Source: Bin87 sp034428455
GTDB lineage: Bacteria > Chloroflexota > Dehalococcoidia > Lucifugimonadales > UBA3495
Direction of reading: 5' to 3'
DNA length: 5,803 bases
Assembly (NCBI GenBank): GCA_034428455.1
Contig: DAOUHZ010000045.1
Coordinates: 1-5,803, forward strand
Shown: positions 1-5,340 of the stretch, piece after piece
How the letters are laid out: each line of letters starts with the position of its first letter
How positions within the stretch are numbered: position 1 is the stretch's first letter
Position numbers and translations under genes: made by a program
Notes under the pieces: generated by a model
The model's database searches: none
What the model was told of the DNA's origin: nothing
The model's input: the letters and a program-made list of their open reading frames with translations, nothing else

Positions 1-40
1 CCGGGCAGGAATGGTGGTTGGTAACTCATTCCTTACCCGG
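1..40. repeat. Imperfect inverted repeat / hairpin at the window edge
   Basis: Bases 1-5 (CCGGG) pair with 36-40 and bases 7-13 (AGGAATG) pair with 27-33. A small internal loop (C6 against T34-A35) interrupts the stem, and a 13-base loop closes it. No T-tract follows on the + strand, so it is not an ordinary intrinsic terminator for a gene entering from the left. It could be the end of an upstream gene's 3' region or part of a repeat family, and it may extend past the window edge. The pairing is read directly; no function is claimed. Confidence 0.5.
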
Positions 41-158
41 AGTGGCCGTCCCTTTTCAACCCTGCAACGTAAAGTGGGTACGCGTGAGAGGGCCGTTCGA
101 GTTTTCAAAATTCACGCAAACACGTCAACATTTCACGTCTCGTTGTCGGCGTACCCTT

Positions 159-167
159 TGCTATAAC
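159..167 (+). promoter_or_regulatory. Extended -10 promoter candidate for the 290-979 gene
   Basis: TATAAC at 162-167 matches the sigma-70 -10 consensus at five of six positions. It is preceded by TG with one intervening base (159-160), which is the extended -10 motif. No good -35 sits at 16-18 bp, which is tolerable for an extended -10 promoter. Transcription would begin near 174, just before the hairpin at 177-230, leaving a leader of roughly 115 bases ahead of the start codon at 290. The call rests on motif match only. Confidence 0.4.
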
Positions 168-176
168 GAACTTGTC

Positions 177-230
177 GCCGGGAACGGCAGCCTCTCGCCC
201 GTTGTTTCGCACAACTCGCTGCCGCCCGGC
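177..230 (+). promoter_or_regulatory. Strong nested hairpin in the presumed 5' leader
   Basis: Bases 177-182 pair with 225-230 and bases 185-191 pair with 218-224, giving 13 base pairs interrupted only by a two-base AA bulge. Inside it, 201-205 (GTTGT) pairs with 211-215 (ACAAC) around a five-base TTCGC loop. The element starts a few bases after the predicted transcription start and ends about 60 bases before the start codon. The run after it (TGTTTCT) is only mildly T-rich, so it may be a weak attenuator, an mRNA-stabilising leader hairpin, or the terminator of something upstream. The base pairing is seen directly; the role is inferred. Confidence 0.45.
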
Positions 231-289
231 TGTTTCTAATATCACCGGCTCGACATTCGGAGCCCCTTGGGAAGAGGTAGGAACCAACT

Positions 290-979
290 ATGCCAGATGA
301 ACGCGCACACGAATTGGCCCAGCGCCTGCGCAAGGCCGAAGAGGCCGCCAGCTATATGGAACGCCTGGAGACGCTGGCATCCGAGGCGCCCACCCTGCGG
401 GAGCAGGTCAGCCTGCTGCAGCGCATCGAAGAGCGGGAGAACCACCGCAAAGAGGCCATCGAAAACGCTCGTTACGCCCTGTCCGCCGCTGGCGAAGCCC
501 AGCGCGAGCTTCCTGCCCTGGTCGCAAACGCGGCCAACCTGGTGAACCAGTTAGCCCGCGCCCTCCGCGAGATCGACACCTTCCGTCGCGAGGCCACTTC
601 CGCCCTCAGCGTCGTTGACCGCATGGACTACGAGGACGAGCTGGATCGCGCCATGGAGGAGCACCAAGAGGATGCTGACGCGCCCATACAGCGCGACGCT
701 CAGTCCATCCGGATGCTGGTCGCCTCCCGCCACGGCAGCACCCGGGTCCGGCGCATGATCGATGAACTGTCGCCGGGGTTCGAGGTCTTCGCCGGGTGCA
801 ACCTGGACGCCGACCCCATGCGCGGTGAGCTTACCACCCTGATCATGGCCAAGCTCGCCGCCGAAGCCGAGGCCAGCCGCGGACCGTCGCCGGCGGCGCG
901 CCGGCCGGCTCCGCCGCCCCAAATGTCCGAGCCGGCGGTTCCGGTTTCCCAGGAGAGCGCGAACCCGTCCGGAGAATGA
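290..979 (+). CDS. Hypothetical charged, coiled-coil-rich protein (229 aa)
   Basis: Function unknown. The first ~65 residues are dense in Glu, Arg, Lys, Ala and Leu with heptad-like spacing (for example residues 7-63), which suggests a coiled coil. A second helical stretch runs from about 70 to 128. Residues 130-195 look more globular and contain one Cys (170). The tail from about 196 to 229 is Pro/Ala/Ser-rich and probably disordered. There is no signal peptide or membrane segment, so a cytoplasmic location is likely. The start is supported by an AGGA at 279-282, seven bases upstream of the ATG. The gene has strong G/C bias at third codon positions, as in neighbouring metabolic genes, and appears monocistronic: it has its own promoter candidate and ends 25 bp before a strong intrinsic terminator. 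It could be a structural or scaffold protein. The gene itself is well supported; its role is not. Confidence 0.8.
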   Translation: MPDERAHELAQRLRKAEEAASYMERLETLASEAPTLREQVSLLQRIEERENHRKEAIENARYALSAAGEAQRELPALVANAANLVNQLARALREIDTFRREATSALSVVDRMDYEDELDRAMEEHQEDADAPIQRDAQSIRMLVASRHGSTRVRRMIDELSPGFEVFAGCNLDADPMRGELTTLIMAKLAAEAEASRGPSPAARRPAPPPQMSEPAVPVSQESANPSGE

Positions 980-1004
980 GCAGATCCCCTTCCGGTGAGA
1001 CGCT

Positions 1005-1038
1005 TGGGGGCGGCCAATGGTCGCCCCCATTTTCTTGT
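1005..1038 (+). terminator. Intrinsic (rho-independent) terminator of the 290-979 gene
   Basis: Bases 1005-1015 pair with 1019-1029 in an 11-bp stem that includes six G-C pairs in the TGGGGGCG arm and one G-U pair (1013/1021). The loop is AAT, and TTTTCTTGT follows immediately at 1030-1038. The stem is GC-rich, the loop short and the T-run well placed, so this is a strong terminator on the + strand only. It separates the coiled-coil gene from the deacetylase gene, so the latter needs its own promoter. Confidence 0.9.
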
Positions 1039-1065
1039 ATCAACTGTCCTGGTTTCGGGTACTAT
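1035..1065 (+). promoter_or_regulatory. Weak promoter candidate for the deacetylase gene
   Basis: TTGTAT at 1035-1040 and TACTAT at 1060-1065 could serve as -35 and -10 elements, but the 19-bp spacing is long and each box matches the sigma-70 consensus only in part. TATACG at 1063-1068 is an alternative -10. The strong terminator just upstream means a promoter is expected here. The exact boxes are uncertain. Confidence 0.3.
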
Positions 1066-1101
1066 ACGGCCCACGTCTTCACGCCTTGAGCAGACCCTAT
1101 C

Positions 1102-1108
1102 GAGGAGA
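1102..1108 (+). promoter_or_regulatory. Ribosome binding site fixing the deacetylase start
   Basis: GAGGAGA lies seven bases before the ATG at 1116. The frame is open further upstream to an ATG at 1017, but that codon falls in the loop of the terminator at 1005-1029 and has no ribosome binding site. The start at 1116 also gives a protein aligned with the start of the H. pylori PgdA family. The 1116 start is therefore preferred. Confidence 0.85.
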
Positions 1109-1115
1109 TAACACC

Positions 1116-1997
1116 ATGGCTGATAAGCAAATTCTGTGCGCCATTGGCGTCGACCTGGACGCCGTTGGCGGTTGGTTGGGATCCTACGGCGGCGAGGACT
1201 CGCCGGATGACATCTCCCGGGGCCTGTTCGCCGGCGAGGTGGGCACCCCCCGCCTGCTGAAGCTCTTCGAACGGCTGGGGATCAAGACCAGTTGGTTCAT
1301 CCCGGGCCATTCCATCGAGACCTTCCCAGAAGAGTGCCGGATGATCGTCGAACAGGGCCACGAGGTGGGCATGCACGGTTATTCCCACGAGAATCCCATC
1401 TCCATGTCCCCGGAGCAGGAGGAGACGGTGCTGCTGCGCTGCATCGACCTGATCACCGAGCTTTCGGGGCAACGGCCTCGGGGCTACGTGGCGCCGTGGT
1501 GGGAGTTCAGCCACGTGACCAACGAGTTGCTGCTCAAGCACGGCATCAAGTACGACCACAGCCTGATGCACAAGGACTTCGAGTGCTACTACGTCCGCGT
1601 CGGCGACAAGTGGACCAAGATCGACTATGCCATGCCGGCCGACTACTGGATGCACGCCCTGGAGCGCGGCGAGGAAACTGACCTGGTGGAGATCCCCGCC
1701 AACTGGTACCTGGACGACCTGCCCCCGATGATGTTCATCAAGAAGTCGCCCAACAGCCACGGCTTCGTCAACCCCCGGGACATCGAGCAGATGTGGCGGG
1801 ACCAGTTCGATTGGGTCTACCGCGAGTACGACGACGCGGTTTTCCCCATCACCATCCACCCCGACGTCAGCGGCCGCCCCCAGGTGCTGCTGATGCTGGA
1901 GCGCATCATCGAATACATCCGCTCCCACGACGGCGTCCAATTCGTGACCTTCGAGGAGATCGCCGACGACTTCCTGGGGCGGCACCCCCGCGGCTGA
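1116..1997 (+). CDS. PgdA/cyclic-imidase-type polysaccharide deacetylase-fold hydrolase (293 aa)
   Basis: Metal-dependent amidohydrolase of the polysaccharide deacetylase (NodB/CE4) fold, closest by recall to Helicobacter pylori PgdA (HP0310) and to Pseudomonas cyclic imide hydrolase, both reported at about 293 residues. Family-specific blocks are visible: GVDLDAV (11-17), GEDSPDDISRGLFAGEVG (26-43), GHEVGMHGYSHENP (81-94), YVAPWWEFS (124-132), VEIPANWYLDDLPPMMFIKKSP (191-212) and TIHPD (246-250). Asp13, Asp15, His87, His91 and His248 sit one residue after the published PgdA active-site and metal positions (Asp12/Asp14, His86/His90, His247), so the site appears intact. There is no signal peptide, which argues against action on periplasmic peptidoglycan and for a cytoplasmic small-molecule substrate such as a cyclic imide, hydantoin or allantoin-like ring. 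That substrate inference is mine. A hydrolase-like fragment follows 65 bp downstream, probably in the same operon. Family membership is near certain; the substrate is open. Confidence 0.95.
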   Translation: MADKQILCAIGVDLDAVGGWLGSYGGEDSPDDISRGLFAGEVGTPRLLKLFERLGIKTSWFIPGHSIETFPEECRMIVEQGHEVGMHGYSHENPISMSPEQEETVLLRCIDLITELSGQRPRGYVAPWWEFSHVTNELLLKHGIKYDHSLMHKDFECYYVRVGDKWTKIDYAMPADYWMHALERGEETDLVEIPANWYLDDLPPMMFIKKSPNSHGFVNPRDIEQMWRDQFDWVYREYDDAVFPITIHPDVSGRPQVLLMLERIIEYIRSHDGVQFVTFEEIADDFLGRHPRG

Positions 1998-2062
1998 GCG
2001 TTCTGACGCGCTCAAACCGTCGGGTGGACACCGGACGTGACCGAGTTGATTGGAAGTTACGA

Positions 2063-2176
2063 ATGACCGCGCGCTACAGAAAGCTGGCCGACCTGCACAC
2101 CCATCTGTACGGGTGCATCCATTCCGTGGACTTCTGGAAGATCGGGAAGCCGTTCGAGGTAATAATTGGCCCGTAA
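2063..2176 (+). pseudogene. Truncated 5' fragment of an adenosine/AMP-deaminase-family gene
   Basis: From the ATG at 2063 the frame reads about 32 residues that match the N-terminus of adenosine-deaminase-family metallohydrolases. ADLHTHLYGC at 9-18 carries the first metal-binding pair, His12 and His14, in the usual D/E-L-H-x-H-L-x-G context. It then passes into a few unrelated residues (VIIGP) and stops at 2174-2176. Complete members exceed 300 residues and need further His and Asp ligands plus a catalytic Glu, all absent here. A weak GGAAG (2052-2056) lies six bases before the start codon. The first part shares the GC-rich style of the deacetylase gene 65 bp upstream; base composition shifts at about 2158, inside an inverted repeat. 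The likeliest reading is a gene cut by insertion or deletion. A short functional peptide is unlikely. No matching 3' part is found elsewhere in the window. Confidence 0.65.
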
Positions 2177-2189
2177 GGGTATCGAACGG
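2150..2189. repeat. Perfect 8-bp inverted repeat at the gene-truncation junction
   Basis: CCGTTCGA at 2150-2157 is matched exactly in inverse by TCGAACGG at 2182-2189, separated by 24 bases. The left arm lies in the last recognisable codons of the deaminase-like fragment and the right arm lies beyond its stop codon. The AT-richer spacer marks the change in sequence character. It may be a recombination or insertion junction, a weak terminator (no T-run follows), or an operator close to the promoter at 2212. Confidence 0.45.
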
Positions 2190-2211
2190 TCCTACATTTA
2201 TAGAGTGTCTG

Positions 2212-2240
2212 TTGACACCGTAAGGAGTATCCGGTACATT
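2212..2240 (+). promoter_or_regulatory. Sigma-70-like promoter for the 2297-3779 gene pair
   Basis: A perfect -35 box, TTGACA at 2212-2217, is separated by the optimal 17 bp from TACATT at 2235-2240, which matches the -10 consensus at four of six positions. Transcription would start near 2247, giving a leader of about 50 bases before the GTG at 2297. It is the best housekeeping-type promoter in the window and would make the two downstream genes independent of the deacetylase transcript. Confidence 0.65.
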
Positions 2241-2296
2241 GCACTCAACGTTTCGGCCCGCGCAGTTAACGAACAATCAACCCAAAGGAGTTTGAA

Positions 2297-2893
2297 GTGA
2301 GAACGTTAAAGAAGACCGAAAAATGTTACCTTGCTGCGGCCTTGGTGTTAGCCCTGTCAGCAGTGGCTTGGTTGGTGTTTTCCGCGCCTTCCAGCGAAGC
2401 CGCTCAGGAACCCGGCACGCCAGAGGAACTTTCGCAATTCGAGGAGAGCGCGCCCAGGATTGATGCTGGTCCTTGCTGGGGCCGAGTTCATAACCCGCAC
2501 AATTCCAGCTCGCAAAACCCTGGTCCCCAATGGGTGCAAGCCAAAACAAACATGTATTGCAACGATCTCCTGTCGAATATAGGTACCTTACGCGTAAGGC
2601 AAAGCCTATATTACCGACCGAACGATCAACATTCCTGGTCCCGCATGGCCTCGGTGAATACGGAATGCAACGCCGCAACGGTAGACGACTCTACAAATGG
2701 TTGGGTCCAATGCCACACAGACGCCGAGGATTTTCATTCCGTGATGCTTTCAGGAGTGAAAGCTATATGTATCGCCGACACACGCTACGACTACCTGCAA
2801 AGTTCCACCGCTTTGCTGACAACCGACGCTGGTAGGAGATACGCAGGAGCAGCGTCCAAAATAGGCTACGACGTCCTCTGTAGAGGGCAATAG
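2297..2893 (+). CDS. Secreted six-cysteine protein of unknown function (198 aa)
   Basis: Function not recognised. It starts with GTG, six bases after a strong AAAGGAG (2284-2290). Residues 1-9 are basic, 11-30 are hydrophobic, and SEA-AQ (33-37) fits a signal peptidase I site, so export is likely. Cys10 is before the hydrophobic core and is not a lipobox. The predicted mature chain begins with an acidic linker (about 38-55), then has six cysteines (60, 88, 124, 139, 158, 195), enough for three disulfides. Aromatic- and Asn-rich segments such as RQSLYYRPNDQHSWSRMA (101-118) suggest a compact beta-rich extracellular domain. The layout loosely recalls small secreted proteins of Actinobacteria that I cannot name. 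Codon choice is less G/C-biased than in the flanking metabolic genes. It is probably cotranscribed with the gene that starts 19 bp downstream. Confidence 0.8.
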   Translation: MRTLKKTEKCYLAAALVLALSAVAWLVFSAPSSEAAQEPGTPEELSQFEESAPRIDAGPCWGRVHNPHNSSSQNPGPQWVQAKTNMYCNDLLSNIGTLRVRQSLYYRPNDQHSWSRMASVNTECNAATVDDSTNGWVQCHTDAEDFHSVMLSGVKAICIADTRYDYLQSSTALLTTDAGRRYAGAASKIGYDVLCRGQ

Positions 2894-2912
2894 ACCAACC
2901 GGGGGCCGAAAC

Positions 2913-3779
2913 GTGAACACCATGAACGTCGATACCAAAGCCGCCGCCATCACGGCATGCCCCGTGGGTTGTGCGATGATCCTGGACATCTTCGAAAACT
3001 CGCACTTGCCCCTGGAACATTTCGCCGATCCGCTCACCAGTTTCTGGCTACTTTCCCGTGCGGTCGACATGTGCGACATCCACGCAGATTCAAACGCCCA
3101 GCAATTAGCGCTGGAGCATGCCGCAGACCACGCGGACATCGCCCGGACAATCGTCCGAAACCCCGCTTTCGCGTGGTGGTACGAGCCCATCGACACTAGC
3201 GCCCAAATCTGGCTATCTCACCGAAGACCATGTGAAAATGTACTCCTTCCGGACCAATTAGACCCCTTCGAACCGGACTCATGGCGACCGCCGCATTCCC
3301 CCAGACTCGTACCGAACACCATTTTCCAGACGACCTCAACGTTGAAAGGCGCGACCACGTCAGACGTCACGGCCTACGCTCTCTATTCCGCCGACCACAT
3401 CGCAGAATTTCCCCTGGCCGCTTGGCGGATTACATTCCACCAAGAGGTCAAGGTCTGGGAGATCAACCATCCTTCCGATTGGCACCGGCTCTGCACAATC
3501 TATCCAGCTCACTGCGAGGACGGCAGCCTGATCCCGGACTGGCCATCAATCGCCGCTGATTGGGACGGCGTCCATATATCCTTGGGCGGGGTCCTGTCTT
3601 GTGACCAGGTCCGGTTCGAGCAGGACGGTGAGTGGTCAATGCTGAACTTCTGGCACAGTGAACACACGCAATGGCTGCGCCGGCTGGACATTGCCGGCGA
3701 GAGGACGGAGGATTTCCACCGCGAATCCCACGGGGTAAACTTGGCGCGGTATCCGTATCCCGGTTTCCGGTTGGATTGA
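2913..3779 (+). CDS. Conserved-looking hypothetical protein with C-terminal DWDGVH-type region (288 aa)
   Basis: Function not recognised. There is no signal peptide or membrane helix, so it is probably cytoplasmic. The N-terminal part (1-90) is helical and rich in His, Asp and Ala; WWYEPIDTSAQIW (88-100) begins a second region. The C-terminal part looks like a distinct domain: VWEINHPSDWHRLCTIYP (181-198), PDWPSIAADWDGVHISLGG (208-226) and a Trp/His-rich tail (241-255). These are the kind of dense Trp/Gly/Asp motifs that mark a conserved fold, and I have an unverified impression of similar motifs in actinobacterial uncharacterised proteins. The GTG at 2913 is chosen because GGGGG at 2901-2905 lies seven bases upstream. 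An ATG at 2922 would place that site too far away but cannot be excluded. It lies 19 bp after the secreted-protein gene with no terminator between, so the two likely share the promoter at 2212. Confidence 0.75.
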   Translation: MNTMNVDTKAAAITACPVGCAMILDIFENSHLPLEHFADPLTSFWLLSRAVDMCDIHADSNAQQLALEHAADHADIARTIVRNPAFAWWYEPIDTSAQIWLSHRRPCENVLLPDQLDPFEPDSWRPPHSPRLVPNTIFQTTSTLKGATTSDVTAYALYSADHIAEFPLAAWRITFHQEVKVWEINHPSDWHRLCTIYPAHCEDGSLIPDWPSIAADWDGVHISLGGVLSCDQVRFEQDGEWSMLNFWHSEHTQWLRRLDIAGERTEDFHRESHGVNLARYPYPGFRLD

Positions 3780-3870
3780 TGTAGCCTTACCCCCGGCCGA
3801 CTGGGCGGGCGAGTGAAGCCACGGCTGTCCTCCGTGCCTTCTTGAACAATCCTACCGGCAGGAGACTGAT

Positions 3871-4866
3871 ATGCGCAGCATCGACATTCACGCTCACCTG
3901 ACGCCGCAGTGCTTCTGGCGCGCTACGGAAAACGGCGGCGACTGGCACACGCTGCGGCGGGAAACGGACGCCAACGGCCGACCCGTACTGGTGTCGGGAA
4001 GCGCGCAGGGTCAGCTGCCGCCCAAGGCCAGCTGGACGCCGGAGCAGCGCCTGGCCGACATGGACTCGCTGGGCGTGGACGTGCACGTGGTCTCACCCTT
4101 CGGCGGGTTCTACAACTACGACATGGATACCGACGTGACCGTTGCCACCGCCCGGGAGTGCAACGACGAGATCAGCCAGATGATGCAGACCTGGCCCGAA
4201 CGGTTCTCCGGGCTGGCGACGTTGCCCATGCAGGACGTGCCCGCCGCCATCGCCGAGCTGGAGCGGGTAATGGTGGACCTGGGATTCAAGGGCGCCATGA
4301 TCGACGACAAGATCAACGGCAAGCTGCTGGACGAGCCGGAGTTCATGCCCTTCTGGAAGGCCGCCGAGCAGCTGGGCGCGGTGATCCTGTTTCATCAATC
4401 CGGCGACACCATCGTGGACGCGCGCATCAAGCGCTACCACCTGCCCAACTCGGTGGGGAACCTGGCCGACCGCACGCTGACCTTCGCCTCCCTGGTGATG
4501 GGCGGCGTGATGGATGCCTGCCCCGACCTGCGCATCTGCCTGTCCCACGGCGGCGGTTACGCCTGCTACGGAGCGGGGCGCATGGACCGTGGTTGGGAGC
4601 GCATCCCGGCATCGGACCGGCTGGCCGCCCTGCCGCCCAGCCAGTACCTGAACCGGTTCTACTACGACTGCATCGTCTACACCGAGGAGTCCCTGCGGTT
4701 CCTGATCGACTCGGTGGGCATCGACCGGGTGGTATTCGGCACCGACTGGCCCTACGACATGGCGCAGGACTGGCCCGTTGCGTGGATTCTGGCCATGGAC
4801 AGCCTCACCCAGGACGAGAAGGACGCCATCCTGTGGAAGAACCTCGAGACGTTGCTGGGGATCTGA
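3871..4866 (+). CDS. ACMSD-type amidohydrolase-family decarboxylase/hydrolase (331 aa)
   Basis: Cytoplasmic TIM-barrel metalloenzyme of the amidohydrolase-2 group, which includes 2-amino-3-carboxymuconate-6-semialdehyde decarboxylase (ACMSD), gamma-resorcylate and 5-carboxyvanillate decarboxylases and related hydrolases. The expected ligands are visible: His7 and His9 (DIHAHLTP), His175 (LFHQSG), His226 (LSHGGG) and Asp292 (FGTDWP). Each is two residues before the position I recall for Pseudomonas fluorescens ACMSD (9, 11, 177, 228, 294). Arg237 corresponds to the carboxylate-binding Arg239 contributed by the partner subunit. The second substrate arginine of ACMSD (around residue 51) is not clearly present; Pro51-Lys52 occupy that place. 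The substrate is therefore probably a different carboxylated aromatic or ring-opened acid. Length is normal for the family. AGGAGA at 3860-3865, five bases before the ATG, supports the start. A small membrane-protein gene follows 26 bp downstream and is probably cotranscribed. Confidence 0.93.
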   Translation: MRSIDIHAHLTPQCFWRATENGGDWHTLRRETDANGRPVLVSGSAQGQLPPKASWTPEQRLADMDSLGVDVHVVSPFGGFYNYDMDTDVTVATARECNDEISQMMQTWPERFSGLATLPMQDVPAAIAELERVMVDLGFKGAMIDDKINGKLLDEPEFMPFWKAAEQLGAVILFHQSGDTIVDARIKRYHLPNSVGNLADRTLTFASLVMGGVMDACPDLRICLSHGGGYACYGAGRMDRGWERIPASDRLAALPPSQYLNRFYYDCIVYTEESLRFLIDSVGIDRVVFGTDWPYDMAQDWPVAWILAMDSLTQDEKDAILWKNLETLLGI

Positions 4867-4883
4867 CCGAGAGACACGCACAA

Positions 4884-4888
4884 GGGGG
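4884..4888 (+). promoter_or_regulatory. Ribosome binding site deciding the membrane-protein start
   Basis: GGGGG, within AAGGGGGA, lies four bases before the second of two adjacent ATG codons (4890 and 4893). The first ATG would leave only one base of spacing, so 4893 is the more plausible start. The same reading frame stays open far upstream through the amidohydrolase gene, but that stretch is an Arg/Gly/Ala-rich shadow with no coding character. Confidence 0.55.
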
Positions 4889-4892
4889 AATG

Positions 4893-5267
4893 ATGTTTTG
4901 GTATGGGTTTGGCGACTGCGATGCCTGGTGTGCTGTAGCGTTCTTTTACCTGGTCACATTCGCCTTCATCTGGGTGCCAGGACTGTTGTCACTAGTCGTA
5001 GGGATCCTTTGTGGTCTCTTCATGCCCGGTATCGAACAGGGAGACGGATTCAAAGTTGGCCTGTTCACCGGGGTAGTCATAGTCGCCCTTCTTATAGCCT
5101 GGACAATCGCCTTGGTCTTCGAAAAGTACGAACCGCCAACGGGCATTTTTTACGGCGTTCCTATAGCTTTCCACACACTTGGGATTCTGGTCCCGGCAAT
5201 CATCTGCTGGTACATCCACAGTCGCCGGAACGAGTGGTGGGACCTCAAACCGCCAAGTCTGCCATAG
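4893..5267 (+). CDS. Small multi-pass membrane protein of unknown function (124 aa)
   Basis: Function not recognised. Hydrophobic segments lie at about 12-45 (long enough for two helices with a turn near Pro29-Gly30), 55-76 and 85-107, predicting three or four transmembrane helices. A short charged C-terminus (SRRNEWWDLKPPSLP, 110-124) is probably cytoplasmic by the positive-inside rule. The loop GIEQGDGFKVG (46-56) is polar, and four cysteines (9, 13, 40, 105) are scattered. It starts 26 bp after the amidohydrolase stop codon with no terminator between, so cotranscription is likely. However, its third codon positions are visibly less G/C-biased than those of the amidohydrolase, hinting at a separate origin. 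A transporter role is not supported at this size, and it resembles generic uncharacterised membrane proteins. The frame is credible because the hydrophobic pattern is coherent and a ribosome binding site is present. Confidence 0.7.
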   Translation: MFWYGFGDCDAWCAVAFFYLVTFAFIWVPGLLSLVVGILCGLFMPGIEQGDGFKVGLFTGVVIVALLIAWTIALVFEKYEPPTGIFYGVPIAFHTLGILVPAIICWYIHSRRNEWWDLKPPSLP

Positions 5268-5340
5268 CAGAAAACTCACGTCTCTTCGCAATCGCAGTCC
5301 CGTGGAATGACACGGCAAGCAGGTTCCAGGGCGTGTTGAC

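Noticed and set aside
18..239. 73-codon open frame in the left non-coding region
   Set aside because: It has no ATG start, no ribosome binding site and no coding-like composition, and it overlaps the promoter and hairpin signals.
1017..1115. 33-codon N-terminal extension of the deacetylase
   Set aside because: The ATG at 1017 lies in the loop of an intrinsic terminator and has no ribosome binding site. The start at 1116 has an ideal one and matches the family start.
92..2158. 10-bp direct repeat GCCGTTCGAG at 92-101 and 2149-2158, considered as attachment-site or duplication evidence
   Set aside because: Several 10-bp repeats are expected by chance in a window this size, and no further similarity flanks the two copies.
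1062..2276. Very long open frame (404 codons) on the - strand opposite the deacetylase gene
   Set aside because: It is a shadow of the strongly G/C-biased + strand gene. Its translation has low-complexity Val/Asp/His/Gly-rich character, and the + strand frame is a clear family member.
3778..3816. Short GC-rich open stretch ending PPADWAGE-stop, considered as the lost C-terminus of the deaminase
   Set aside because: It is too short to identify, overlaps the end of the 288-aa gene in another frame, and no recognisable deaminase motif precedes it.
3819..3845. Small CACGG/CCGTG hairpin after the 288-aa gene as a terminator
   Set aside because: The stem has only five base pairs and is followed by CCTTCTTG rather than a T-run. 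This is too weak to call.
3909..4892. Open + strand frame through the amidohydrolase gene running into the membrane-protein gene, as if one 452-codon gene
   Set aside because: The upstream part reads as Arg/Gly/Ala-rich sequence in the wrong frame of a certain enzyme gene. The real gene begins at 4893 with its own ribosome binding site.
2178..5037. 10-bp direct repeat GGTATCGAAC at 2178-2187 and 5028-5037
   Set aside because: The length is within chance expectation; the second copy lies inside the membrane-protein gene and the flanks do not match.
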